Notes: generated by a model not told the origin, from the letters alone. A stretch of 34,121 bases of DNA from Flavobacterium sp. (GCF_027531905.1 NZ_JAPZSU010000046.1:1-34121); one strand, 5' to 3'; positions 16,668 through 24,847 are shown, counted from the first letter of the stretch. Numbers and translations are program-made.

Positions 16668-17642
16668 TTATCTTGATAAAAGTTTTATTTTTTTTGATAT
16701 ATTAATTAATAATAGAAGAAACTGTGCAGGTATACATAAGACAATAAAAATGATTATTTTTTGATAGATACTTAAGTTTAATGAACAATAAATTAAAGAT
16801 AAATCGTTCAAACTGATTATTGAATATGCTCTACACAAAATTACGTAAGTCAATATTCCCGATTGATTAAATCTTGACCGAACATATAATCCAGTTGAAG
16901 CATTTTTTATTGCTGTGACGGAATATATACTTTTGAAAGAATTAATTACTTTTATCCAGCTTTTAAACCAAATCTCATAATTTGACAAATTAAAACTTGG
17001 TTTCTCTGAATCATATTTAACTATTTTTTTACTACCATATATATATATATGTTCATTAGCACATGATCCCCAAAAAATATATAATTGAATAAAACAACTC
17101 CCAATGTAATTCTTTGCTATTTGCAAGTCTACTTTTTGCTTTTGAATTATTATAGACGAGATTAAAGTTGACCACTGAATATATTTCTGAAAGGTATTGT
17201 CATCACAAAATTCTTTCTTGTCCTTATTTGTAATACCTAAACTTTCAATTAATACAGATCCACTATCTTTATCTTTAACAATTGCATTAACTAAAATACC
17301 TGCAGGAGAATTACCGTTAAGATAGTGAAAAATTTCATTTATAATCTCTGGAGTTACAAAATCATCGTCACTTAAGAACCAAACATATTTGCTATTCGAT
17401 TTTAACAAAGAATTTAACACATTTGCATCATATCCAAGATTTTTCTCATTCTTAAAATATTTAAAATTAGGATAAATTTTTACTAAAGAAATACATACCT
17501 CTTCAGTATCGTCATTCGAAAAATTATCACTTACAAGTACTTGAATTTTATCATCGATCTTGCCTAAAAACGATTTTAAATTTTCTGATAAAATAGCAGC
17601 CCTATTATATGTTGGTATTGCTATTGTGAGGGTGGTTTCCAT
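16668..17642 (-). CDS. Glycosyltransferase family 2; candidate dideoxyhexosyltransferase
   Basis: This 324-residue GT2 starts LTIAIPTYNRAAIL, with SDN at 38-40 and the DxD region FLSDDDF at 89-95. A C-terminal hydrophobic segment (IIIFIVLCIPAQFLLLLI) probably anchors it. The short SDN/SDDD pattern and the LGYDANVLN element resemble the abequosyltransferase type (RfbV/WbaV) of Salmonella. It is the first glycosyltransferase gene after the 3,6-dideoxyhexose block, so transfer of that sugar is a reasonable but untested inference. It is separated from rfbH by 87 bp and starts the very AT-rich part of the locus. Confidence 0.8.
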   Translation of the reverse strand: METTLTIAIPTYNRAAILSENLKSFLGKIDDKIQVLVSDNFSNDDTEEVCISLVKIYPNFKYFKNEKNLGYDANVLNSLLKSNSKYVWFLSDDDFVTPEIINEIFHYLNGNSPAGILVNAIVKDKDSGSVLIESLGITNKDKKEFCDDNTFQKYIQWSTLISSIIIQKQKVDLQIAKNYIGSCFIQLYIFWGSCANEHIYIYGSKKIVKYDSEKPSFNLSNYEIWFKSWIKVINSFKSIYSVTAIKNASTGLYVRSRFNQSGILTYVILCRAYSIISLNDLSLIYCSLNLSIYQKIIIFIVLCIPAQFLLLLINISKKIKLLSR

Positions 17643-17729
17643 ACTAATTGGGGATGGTATTTATATTTTTAAATAAAAAAACATTACCATAATAATTATC
17701 AATGCTAATGTTTAATTTCATTCAAAATT

Positions 17730-19034
17730 TTAGTGGTCCAAATAATTTCTTATTACATCCGCAATATAATCATAGTGCGTTTCGTTCAACCCCGGCCAAA
17801 CACCCAACCAAAACGATTGATTCATAATGGTATCTGTATTGGTCAAATCCCCCACCACTCTATGCTCCATATTGGCATAAGCAGGCTGTCGTAACAAATT
17901 TCCACCAAACAATAAACGGGTTCCAATTTTTTTCTCTTCAAGATGTTGCACCAACATGTGACGATCAGCCGCATCTCCCTCTCTCAAAGTCAACAAAAAA
18001 CCAAACCAAGAGGGCTCTGAATTTGGAGTTGGTTCCGGAAGGATAAACACTTCTTCAAACTCTTTCATGCGCTCGTATAAAGCAGCATAGTTCTCTCTTC
18101 TTTGTTTCACAAATCCGTCAATTTTCTTAATTTGGGAAACCCCAAAAGCGGCTTGCATATCGGTCACTTTCAAATTGAAACCAATATGAGAATAGGTATA
18201 TTTATGATCATATCCAAAAGGCAAAGTACCTAACTGTTGATCAAAACGACAGCCACAAGTATTGTCTTTTCCTGGTTCGCAATAGCAATCTCTACCCCAG
18301 TCTCTAAAACTTTCGGCTAATTTTGACAATACTGGATTGTTTATCAACACAGCTCCACCTTCACCCATGGTGATATGGTGTGCTGGATAGAATGAAAAAG
18401 TTGAGATATCTCCAAACGTACCGGTTTTTTGTCCTTTGTAAGTAGCCCCTAAAGAATCACAATCATCTTCTACTACCCAAAGATTGTATTTTTTTGCTAC
18501 ACGCATTACCTCATCCAAATCAAAAGGATTTCCTAAAGAGTGCGCAATCATAATGGCTTTTGTTTTTAGGCTTACTGCTGCCTCAATCATCTCCGCTTTC
18601 ACATTGTGAGTGGCAATATCCACATCTATAAAAACAGGGATTGCTCCAAATTGAATAATCGGATTTATTGTTGTTGGGAAACCCGCTGCAACCGTAATCA
18701 CTTCGTCACCTGGCTTTATGGCACGTTCTCCTAATTTTGGAGAAGTTAAAGCGTAAAAAGCAACCAAATTAGCAGAAGATCCAGAATTTACTAATAAAGC
18801 TCTGTGCGCCCCAAAATACTTGGCAAAATCTTCCTCAAATGTATTGGCAAAACGACCTGCTGTGAGCCAACCGTCTAAGGCGGCATCTACACCCATTAAT
18901 ACATCTTCTTCATCCAATACCTTTCCGGTAACAGGAATATAATTCTCTCCTGCGATGATTACCTGAGTTGTTTTCGCTTTTGCTATTGTTTTCAAACTAT
19001 CTAGTAGTGAAGCGTCTTGTATATTTTTCAACAT
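17730..19034 (-). CDS. rfbH: CDP-4-keto-6-deoxyglucose-3-dehydratase (E1, RfbH/AscC)
   Basis: It removes the C3 hydroxyl of CDP-4-keto-6-deoxyglucose in a PMP- and [2Fe-2S]-dependent step that needs an electron-donating E3 reductase. The identification is very firm. The aminotransferase-fold active-site Lys is replaced by His220 ([12 protein letters not shown]), the hallmark of E1, and the cluster motif C-X57-C-X1-C-X7-C is exact with Cys192, Cys250, Cys252 and Cys260. The length of 434 residues is typical. It follows the ketoreductase gene after 16 bp. With rfbF, rfbG and the adjacent reductases it gives a CDP-3,6-dideoxyhexose (abequose, paratose or similar). The DNA is less AT-rich than both neighbours. 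Confidence 0.97.
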   Translation of the reverse strand: MLKNIQDASLLDSLKTIAKAKTTQVIIAGENYIPVTGKVLDEEDVLMGVDAALDGWLTAGRFANTFEEDFAKYFGAHRALLVNSGSSANLVAFYALTSPKLGERAIKPGDEVITVAAGFPTTINPIIQFGAIPVFIDVDIATHNVKAEMIEAAVSLKTKAIMIAHSLGNPFDLDEVMRVAKKYNLWVVEDDCDSLGATYKGQKTGTFGDISTFSFYPAHHITMGEGGAVLINNPVLSKLAESFRDWGRDCYCEPGKDNTCGCRFDQQLGTLPFGYDHKYTYSHIGFNLKVTDMQAAFGVSQIKKIDGFVKQRRENYAALYERMKEFEEVFILPEPTPNSEPSWFGFLLTLREGDAADRHMLVQHLEEKKIGTRLLFGGNLLRQPAYANMEHRVVGDLTNTDTIMNQSFWLGVWPGLNETHYDYIADVIRNYLDH

Positions 19035-19050
19035 ATTCTAAAAATTATAT

Positions 19051-19938
19051 TTATCTTAATTCTAATTCTATCATTTTTCTGATCGCTGTTTTCAAATCAT
19101 AAATTGGCTTCCAACCTAAGTCATTTAAAGGCAATATATTAGCAACTGAATTTTGTATTTCTCCTTTTCTAGTTGAAATTCCACCAAAAAACAATTTTGA
19201 TTTTGATTTAGTTTGCTCAGCCATTAATTCGACAAATTGGCGAACAGATACGGATTCACCTCTTCCAACTTCAAACTCGGAAATATTGGCAATAGAGTCA
19301 ATATTTCTGAGTACTTTTAAATAAGCATTTACAACATCCTCGACATAAACAAAATCTCTTTTTTGCAATCCATCAGTTAATAAAACTTCCTTTTCTGATT
19401 TCAACATCTTATGCAAAACATCTGTCACAAATTTATTATCAGAATCAAACTCGCCAAAGATATGTTCTAATCTTAAATTAACAGCCTTAAATCCTTCTCG
19501 TTTACAAAATAAATAATCTAAAAAATATTTTTTGGAATTTGTATACTGATTTAGATAGGCAGAATTCGAATATTCAGGCTTCCCAAAAAAAGTGTCTGAA
19601 TTTATAAATAATTTAAGATCTCTTTCTAAACCAAATTCTATCAATTGAATTGGAAAAATAACATTTGTCTTTAAAACTTCAGAAGTTTTTGCATTCCTAC
19701 CGTATTCTGTAGCAGTATGAATTATTGTTTCTATTTTGTAATTTTCGAATAACTCATTTAAATTATTTGATTTTTCATTAAAATAAAATAAATCGAAATC
19801 ACCTTTAACACTTTCAATCCTATTTAAGTTTGAGGTTTTTCTAACTAAAGCAACAACATTATAATCATCTTCAACTAATTTTTTTAAAATTTTACTCCCT
19901 AAAAAACCAGTAGCTCCTGTTATTAAAATTTTATTCAT
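19051..19938 (-). CDS. CDP-3,6-dideoxyhexose 4-ketoreductase (RfbJ/RfbS-like SDR)
   Basis: This 295-residue extended SDR has GATGFLGS (8-15) and the catalytic Tyr132-x3-Lys136 (QYTNSKKYF), with NSDTFFG at 113-119 in place of the usual STxxVYG. By position it would reduce the 4-keto group of CDP-3,6-dideoxy-4-keto-glucose. The stereochemistry decides between abequose and paratose and cannot be read from sequence; ascarylose would need an extra epimerase, which is not seen. Its ATG overlaps the rfbG stop by 8 bp, so translation is coupled. Codons are visibly more AT-rich than in rfbG and rfbH on either side, suggesting this specificity gene was exchanged on its own. Confidence 0.8.
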   Translation of the reverse strand: MNKILITGATGFLGSKILKKLVEDDYNVVALVRKTSNLNRIESVKGDFDLFYFNEKSNNLNELFENYKIETIIHTATEYGRNAKTSEVLKTNVIFPIQLIEFGLERDLKLFINSDTFFGKPEYSNSAYLNQYTNSKKYFLDYLFCKREGFKAVNLRLEHIFGEFDSDNKFVTDVLHKMLKSEKEVLLTDGLQKRDFVYVEDVVNAYLKVLRNIDSIANISEFEVGRGESVSVRQFVELMAEQTKSKSKLFFGGISTRKGEIQNSVANILPLNDLGWKPIYDLKTAIRKMIELELR

Positions 19939-21010
19939 CCAAAAAACTGTTTATCTGTGCTGTAGTAAAATCAACAATGTTATTTTTATTAGAGTTAAAT
20001 TCACTATACCAATCCATTGTCATACTCACGGCTTGTTGGGCATTCATTTTAGGCTGCCATTTTAATTCGTTTATTGCTTTGCTAATATCCAATTTCAACA
20101 ATCCCGCTTCATGAGGTTGTCCTACAACTTGATCCACAACATATTCCCCTTTACCCCAACTTGCAATCGCTAGTTTAAGCATTTCGGCCACAGGGAGGGC
20201 ATCAGACAAATGGGGTCCAAAATTGTAAGCTTGACTAAACTGAACAGGTGCAACTGCTAAATGCGCTCCCAACAATAAATAGCCAATTACCGGTTCTAAA
20301 ACATGTTGCCAAGGTCTAACGGAATTTGGATTTCGAATAACCACTGCTTTTTCAGCTGCAAATGCTTTGGCAATATCGGGTATCAACCTGTCTTGTGACC
20401 AATCGCCACCGCCAATCACATTACCCGCTCTAGCAACCGCAATAGCTTTTTGGTGTGTAGTATAGGTTTTAGTATTGAAAAAAGAATTTCTATACGAATC
20501 TATTACCAATTCTGTACAGGCTTTGCTGGCGCTGTACGGATCATAACCACCCAATCTGTCGTTTTCTCTATACGGATAAATCCATTCGTTATTGTGATAC
20601 ACTTTATCGGTCGTGATTAAAACCACTTCACACTTTTTTTCCAATAAACGAACAGCGTCCAAAACATGGGCTGTACCAATGGCATTGACCATAAAAGTTT
20701 CGGCAGGGATCTCATAAGACAAACGCACCAAAGGTTGTGCCGCCAAATGAAACACAAAATCTGGTTGAAACGATAGTAATTCTTCTTCCAAACGCTTTTG
20801 ATCACGCAAATCAGCAATCACTGAAGTACAAAGGGTATCTCCAGCGATCAAATGATATAAATCATCTTCTGTTTGAGGTGCTAAAGCATAGCCTTTTACT
20901 TCAGCTCCCAAAAGAGACAAGGTTTTTAACATCCAAGCGCCTTTGAACCCCGTATGACCGGTTAGAAACACTTTTTTGCCTTGGTAGGTTTGTTGTAATT
21001 TATTGAACAT
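19931..21010 (-). CDS. rfbG: CDP-glucose 4,6-dehydratase
   Basis: It converts CDP-glucose to CDP-4-keto-6-deoxyglucose using bound NAD. This 359-residue extended SDR has the family-typical GHTGFKGAW (18-26), TTDKVY (133-138) and the catalytic YSASK (Tyr159, Lys163). GHTGFKGAW and the later GGGDWSQDRLIPDI separate it from dTDP-glucose dehydratases such as rfbB at 30606. It starts 59 bp after rfbF and overlaps the next gene by 8 bp. Confidence 0.95.
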   Translation of the reverse strand: MFNKLQQTYQGKKVFLTGHTGFKGAWMLKTLSLLGAEVKGYALAPQTEDDLYHLIAGDTLCTSVIADLRDQKRLEEELLSFQPDFVFHLAAQPLVRLSYEIPAETFMVNAIGTAHVLDAVRLLEKKCEVVLITTDKVYHNNEWIYPYRENDRLGGYDPYSASKACTELVIDSYRNSFFNTKTYTTHQKAIAVARAGNVIGGGDWSQDRLIPDIAKAFAAEKAVVIRNPNSVRPWQHVLEPVIGYLLLGAHLAVAPVQFSQAYNFGPHLSDALPVAEMLKLAIASWGKGEYVVDQVVGQPHEAGLLKLDISKAINELKWQPKMNAQQAVSMTMDWYSEFNSNKNNIVDFTTAQINSFLDE

Positions 21011-21030
21011 TACTTTTTATTTTTTTTTGT

Positions 21031-21069
21031 AACTTTTGAACAATTAAACTTTTGAACGCTTAAACTTCC
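21031..21069. repeat. Octamer array, 5 units
   Basis: Units aacttttg, aacaatta, aacttttg, aacgctta and a final aacttcc(t) keep an 8-nt register and end at the rfbF stop codon, which begins at 21070. This is one of the few arrays inside the biosynthetic core. Confidence 0.55.
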
Positions 21070-21846
21070 TTACCAAGTCTTCCACATCGCTTTTCCTGAA
21101 CTCCATAATTCTTCTAACTCATGACGATCGCGTAATGCATCCATACATTTCCAAAATCCGTGGTGTTTGTAGGCTGCTAACTGATTGTCTTGAGCAATAG
21201 CGGCTAGTGGCCCTTTTTCCCATTGCACATCGGTTACATCTCCCTCCAAATACTTAAAAATGCCTGGTTCCAACACAAAGAAACCACCATTGATCCACAT
21301 CCCGTCTCCCATCGGTTTTTCTTCAAAATACCCTACTTCACCAGCGGCATTAATGTCTAAATTTCCAAAACGTCCCGGAATTTGCACACTAGTCAAAGTT
21401 GCTAAACGACCGTGTGATTGATGAAAGTCCAATAAAGCTTTAAAATCGACATCGGCAACCCCATCGCCATAAGTCAACATAAACGTTTCTCCTTCTACAT
21501 ATTTTTGGATGCGTTTCAAACGACCTGCGGTATTGGTGTGCAATCCTGTATCAATCAAAGTCACTTTGAAAGATTCCGTTTCAGAATAATGCACCTTGAT
21601 ATTATTATTAGCCAATTCAATGGTCACATCAGAATTGTGCAAATAATAATTATAAAAGTATTCCTTAATGAAAGTAGCTTTATAACCCAAACAAATCACA
21701 AAGTCATTATACCCATAGTGCTCATACATTTTTAGAATATGCCATAAAATAGGTTTACCCCCTATTTCCACCATCGGCTTAGGCCTTGCCTCCGTTTCTT
21801 CCATCAGGCGCGTTCCAAAACCACCTGCAAAAATGACTACTTTCAT
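21070..21846 (-). CDS. rfbF: Glucose-1-phosphate cytidylyltransferase
   Basis: It makes CDP-glucose from glucose-1-phosphate and CTP, the entry step of the CDP-3,6-dideoxyhexose route. At 258 residues it has the normal length. The N-terminus (VVIFAGGFGTRLMEETEARP, then KPMVEIGGKPILWHILKMY) is the diagnostic nucleotidyltransferase loop of RfbF; further motifs are LTYGDGVADVD and WINGGFFVLEPG. It comes 115 bp after the E3 reductase gene and 59 bp before rfbG. Confidence 0.96.
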   Translation of the reverse strand: MKVVIFAGGFGTRLMEETEARPKPMVEIGGKPILWHILKMYEHYGYNDFVICLGYKATFIKEYFYNYYLHNSDVTIELANNNIKVHYSETESFKVTLIDTGLHTNTAGRLKRIQKYVEGETFMLTYGDGVADVDFKALLDFHQSHGRLATLTSVQIPGRFGNLDINAAGEVGYFEEKPMGDGMWINGGFFVLEPGIFKYLEGDVTDVQWEKGPLAAIAQDNQLAAYKHHGFWKCMDALRDRHELEELWSSGKAMWKTW

Positions 21847-21929
21847 ACTTGTTATTTGTTGTTAATGATTTGTTGTTTAAAGTTTTAACCAACAAAACAA
21901 TTTTATTTTCTTTTTATTCTTTCGTTTTT

Positions 21930-21961
21930 AGATCCGACGGTGTTTCTCAAGCGCATCGGAT
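21930..21961 (-). other. Imperfect hairpin just after the E3 stop codon
   Basis: On the minus strand ATCCGA and TCGGAT, about 18 nt apart, can pair directly after the E3 stop codon and before rfbF. It lacks a clean T-tract. It may stabilise or process the mRNA between the two genes; evidence is only the inverted repeat. Confidence 0.35.
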
Positions 21962-22999
21962 TTAGTGGGCTATCTCAACACAAACACCTTCAGTCAAAGG
22001 ATGGCTACAACACAATAGAAATTCATTCGATTCTAAATCGTGTCTTTCTTTGGTCAATCCAATCATACGCATGCTGCCCGTCTTCAAAGTGGCTTTGCAA
22101 GTATCACAACTCCCCGTTTGACAGGAATAAGGCAGCTCTAACCCAGCATCCAAGGCGGCTTCTAAAACACTCTTTCCTTTTTCAACAATAAGTGTAGTCG
22201 ATACATTTTCAAAAGCGACCATAACTTTTTGTGTGATGATCTCTTCAAAGTCTTTAGGATTTTTAACCAATTCAAAATCTTCAGAAAAAATAGCGTCTTC
22301 GGGACATTGTAGCGTTTGTAATACAGTCTTAACCGTTTCTTTCATCCCAAGTGGGCCACAAATATAATGTTTGGTGCTAGTAAGATCTTTATCTTGAAGT
22401 AAATTGATGATAAACTCAGCGTTAATTCTTCCGCTATGCACAAAGGGATTTAGGGTATTAATTTCTGGTTTTGTATAAAAATGCCATACCTGTAATCGAT
22501 CCGAATACTTCGCTAAAAATTCCTCCAATGCAATTTTAAAAATAGTAGAATCAACGCTTTTATTACCATAAATAAGGCATACTTTTACTAAAGGTTGCGT
22601 AGTCAAAACCTCTTTTAAAATAGAAAACAAAGGAGTAATTCCACTCCCCACTCCCCACAAATACAATACATGAGTAGTTGTGTCATGCGCATAAATAAAA
22701 TCTCCCATAGGTTCCAAAACTTCTACTACATCACCTACTTGAACAGTATCATTTACATAATTGGAAAAAACACCATTAGGAACCCGCTTGATAGTAGTTT
22801 CTAATAAACCATCTACAGTAGGTGCTGAAGAAAAAGAATACGGACGACTATAGCGTCTGCCATTAATTCTAAAAGACAAAGTCAAATATTGACCCGCTTG
22901 ATACTTAATTTTCTTCAACCCCGGTTGCTTGAAACATAAGGTAATCGCATCCGCTGTTTCGTGACGAATTTCTTGAACTTTTAAAGTGTATTTTTTCAT
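21962..22999 (-). CDS. FAD/[2Fe-2S] reductase, probable E3 partner of RfbH
   Basis: This 345-residue flavoprotein would pass electrons from NAD(P)H through FAD and a plant-type [2Fe-2S] cluster to RfbH. The order is FAD domain first (RPYS at 52-55), NAD domain (LWGVGSGITPLFSIL around residue 115), then a C-terminal ferredoxin with Cys293, Cys298, Cys301 (C-X4-C-X2-C) and Cys330/331. This is the PaaE/Hcr order. The classical E3 enzymes AscD/RfbI have the ferredoxin domain at the N-terminus. The E3 role is inferred from its place directly before rfbF-rfbG-rfbH; no other reductase candidate is present. A phenylacetate-type PaaE function is unlikely because no paa genes are near. Confidence 0.85.
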   Translation of the reverse strand: MKKYTLKVQEIRHETADAITLCFKQPGLKKIKYQAGQYLTLSFRINGRRYSRPYSFSSAPTVDGLLETTIKRVPNGVFSNYVNDTVQVGDVVEVLEPMGDFIYAHDTTTHVLYLWGVGSGITPLFSILKEVLTTQPLVKVCLIYGNKSVDSTIFKIALEEFLAKYSDRLQVWHFYTKPEINTLNPFVHSGRINAEFIINLLQDKDLTSTKHYICGPLGMKETVKTVLQTLQCPEDAIFSEDFELVKNPKDFEEIITQKVMVAFENVSTTLIVEKGKSVLEAALDAGLELPYSCQTGSCDTCKATLKTGSMRMIGLTKERHDLESNEFLLCCSHPLTEGVCVEIAH

Positions 23000-23053
23000 T
23001 TTGTTTTCAACTAGATTCCAAAATAGTAATCTAAACAGGGATACCCTTTTTTA

Positions 23054-23476
23054 TTAAATGGTTTTCATCTCCTTCTGATGCACCTCTTTCCTCAGCCCTG
23101 AACTAGAAAATCGATGATCTCTCGTATTAAAATATAATTCAATTCCTTTGGCTTCACAATACATTCGTCCTGTAAAGTTTTGCTCTCGGTATTCATCGCC
23201 TACAATGCGTACATCAATTTTAAAAGAGCGTAAAATATCTTCGAGGTCTTGTTCGGTAGCGTACGGCACTATTTCATCGACAAACTTGCAGCCTTTCAAT
23301 TGGATATAACGTTCTACAACGGTTTGTACTGGACGATTCTTCTCCGGACGATCTAGCGTTGGGTCCGTTTGCAATCCCACAATTAAATAATCGCATTGTC
23401 GCTTGGCTTCTTCTAACATTTTGATGTGCCCTGCGTGTAATAAATCGAAGGCACTGAAGGTAATTCCTATTTTCAT
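23054..23476 (-). CDS. Cytidylyltransferase-like protein (TagD/RfaE-C type)
   Basis: This 140-residue single-domain nucleotidyltransferase has the HxGH motif as HAGH (14-17) after ITFSAFDLL, and the C-terminal signature as RFSSSGLR (about 122-129; ISSTxIR in better-known members). Small enzymes of this type make CDP-glycerol (TagD) or ADP-heptose (RfaE C-terminal domain), and both are possible here. Its position 54 bp before the E3 gene suggests it belongs to the same operon, but it has no defined step in the dideoxyhexose route. A glycerol-phosphate decoration of the polymer is a guess. Confidence 0.75.
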   Translation of the reverse strand: MKIGITFSAFDLLHAGHIKMLEEAKRQCDYLIVGLQTDPTLDRPEKNRPVQTVVERYIQLKGCKFVDEIVPYATEQDLEDILRSFKIDVRIVGDEYREQNFTGRMYCEAKGIELYFNTRDHRFSSSGLRKEVHQKEMKTI

Positions 23477-23483
23477 ATTGATA

Positions 23484-23506
23484 AGCCCCCTAGCCCCCGA
23501 AGGGGA
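23484..23506 (-). repeat. GC-rich spacer element, copy 2
   Basis: agccccctagcccccgaagg and the bases after it form the reverse of the copy at 26467. On the minus strand CCCC-TTC-GGGG can fold and lies only about 8 nt before the cytidylyltransferase ATG, so it may limit ribosome access. Confidence 0.6.
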
Positions 23507-23643
23507 AACTTTTATAGGGCGTGTTATTTGTTGTGAGTTGTAAGTTGTGGTTTTTCTTTAAAAAAATTATAAAACGTAATTAAGTAACTTAAATTGAAAA
23601 TTGATGAAACACTAAACGATTAATCGATGAAACACTTTCCTGC

Positions 23644-23796
23644 CTACTCTGGTTTTATTTTTACGATTTTTTTATCCCGTAAAATCACGAGTTCTGTATT
23701 GCTTTTTTTCTTAAAAGCCACTAATTTTTCATATACTTTTTCAAGTCCTTTGATAATTTTAATGTTTTCTTCAAGCTGAATTTCAATGGTTGTCAT
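23644..23796 (-). CDS. 50-residue partner of the zeta-like kinase (possible antitoxin)
   Basis: This open frame of 50 codons starts with ATG (23796) inside the 3' end of the kinase gene (14-bp overlap) and ends with TAG at 23644. The product has a charged, probably coiled or helical N-terminal half (IQLEENIKIIKGLEKVYEKL) and a basic C-terminal half (NTELVILRDKKIVKIKP). The strong coupling and sensible codons argue for a real gene. A role as antitoxin is inferred from context and from small partners of similar look that accompany zeta-like kinases; no domain is certain. In classical epsilon/zeta and PezAT systems the antitoxin comes first, whereas here the kinase comes first. Confidence 0.65.
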   Translation of the reverse strand: MTTIEIQLEENIKIIKGLEKVYEKLVAFKKKSNTELVILRDKKIVKIKPE

Positions 23797-24367
23797 AGTA
23801 CAATTTTAAAAGATTAAACTTCTCGACGTTCACAATAGTAAGCAATCCGTCCACTTTTTGGTTAGCCAAAAGCTCATGTTTACCCTCGGAATTATCAAAT
23901 AATAAAGCGCCATCGACGATAGGAAGATAAATTTCAAACAGATTTTTAATACCCAGAGTATATCTTCTCTCAATAACATCTGGCGCTATGTTGTGACCAC
24001 CCTCTAAGACTCTTGTTTTCACACGTTCCTTGGCCAAATCAACAGTTTGAAGCCAAAAAAACAACAAAGTCACTCGATACCCTTTTGCCTTGGCATCCAA
24101 AATTTTTCCCTTATAACTTCTAGTAGCTAAAGTAGTTTCAAAGGCAAAACTTTCATGATGTAAAAGTAACTCATTGATACGATGCAACATGATGCGTCCG
24201 GATTCAAACGCTACTTTTTCTGGCTGAAAAGGAGATAGTCCTTTGGCTATTTCGTCTGCATTGACAAATTCTTTACAACCTAAAATTTCAGGCAAAATAG
24301 TAAAGGACGCAGTAGTTTTTCCTGCCCCGTTACAACCTGCAATTATATAAAGCCTTTTATCAACCAT
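23783..24367 (-). CDS. Zeta-toxin-like P-loop kinase
   Basis: This 194-residue kinase belongs to the zeta/PezT family, whose members phosphorylate UDP-N-acetylglucosamine or related substrates. Visible motifs are Walker A GCNGAGKTT (11-19), the catalytic-region NADEIAKG with Asp38, FAFETTL (74-80), a lid with Arg-rich RVKTRV and GGHNIAPDVIERRY (123-136). The length is that of stand-alone chromosomal zeta-like proteins. It lies between Wzz and the sugar-nucleotide genes and shares no obvious function with them, unless it acts on the UDP-sugar pool. A 50-codon gene overlaps its 3' end. Confidence 0.85.
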   Translation of the reverse strand: MVDKRLYIIAGCNGAGKTTASFTILPEILGCKEFVNADEIAKGLSPFQPEKVAFESGRIMLHRINELLLHHESFAFETTLATRSYKGKILDAKAKGYRVTLLFFWLQTVDLAKERVKTRVLEGGHNIAPDVIERRYTLGIKNLFEIYLPIVDGALLFDNSEGKHELLANQKVDGLLTIVNVEKFNLLKLYYDNH

Positions 24368-24834
24368 ACTGATAAATATACAACTTATTCAACTTATTCA
24401 ATTCTTGTGTCGCTTGACAGGGCATTCCCTTTTAAAAATATCCACCACGAATTCACTAATGAATCACGAATTAAAATGTGTTTAATGACTCGAATTATTA
24501 CTATTGCTGGAATTAGTGACATTCAATTTCAGTTTCGATGAAAATTAGTGTCAATTGGTGTAATTGCTTCGCCTATTCGCTATCGTTCGGGTCGTGGCTA
24601 ACTTTTTTAAAAGCGAATGACTGACCGCTTACAATACATCTCAATACTTATGATGAACAAGAAGTATTTAGGAACTAAAACTATAGCAATCAAAAAGATA
24701 ATCCAAAAAAACAAATTAACCTCAAAAAGATAACTTTTTAACTTTATATTTTTATAACCCCTTAAACAATTAACTGACTAAGCCTTTAACACTTAATGGT
24801 CCAGTTTCACTTCTTACTTTTCACTTCTTACTTT
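24368..24834. other. Gene-free spacer between Wzz and kinase genes
   Basis: Apart from the direct repeats (24381-24407) and the heptamer array at the wzz stop (24806-24847) this 467-bp gap has words seen elsewhere in the window (attcgctatcgttcg at about 24571). I see no gene and no clear terminator. Confidence 0.55.
24381..24407 (-). promoter_or_regulatory. Direct repeats upstream of the kinase gene
   Basis: Two exact 9-nt units (caacttatt) and a third similar one (caattcttg) lie 14-40 bp before the kinase ATG, next to TATATTTA, which is one base off the -7 consensus. This could be a promoter with an operator, as expected for an autoregulated toxin-antitoxin unit. It could also be a small 9-nt spacer repeat. 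Confidence 0.35.
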
Positions 24835-24847
24835 TCACTTCTCACTC
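24806..24847. repeat. Heptamer array crossing the wzz stop codon
   Basis: Six units in register: ttcactt, cttactt, ttcactt, cttactt, ttcactt, ctcactc. The last 13 bases lie inside the wzz gene and provide its stop codon and last few codons. Confidence 0.8.

Noticed and set aside
21962..22999. Phenylacetate-CoA epoxidase reductase (PaaE)
   Set aside because: Domain order fits, but no other paa gene is near and the protein directly precedes rfbF-rfbG-rfbH.
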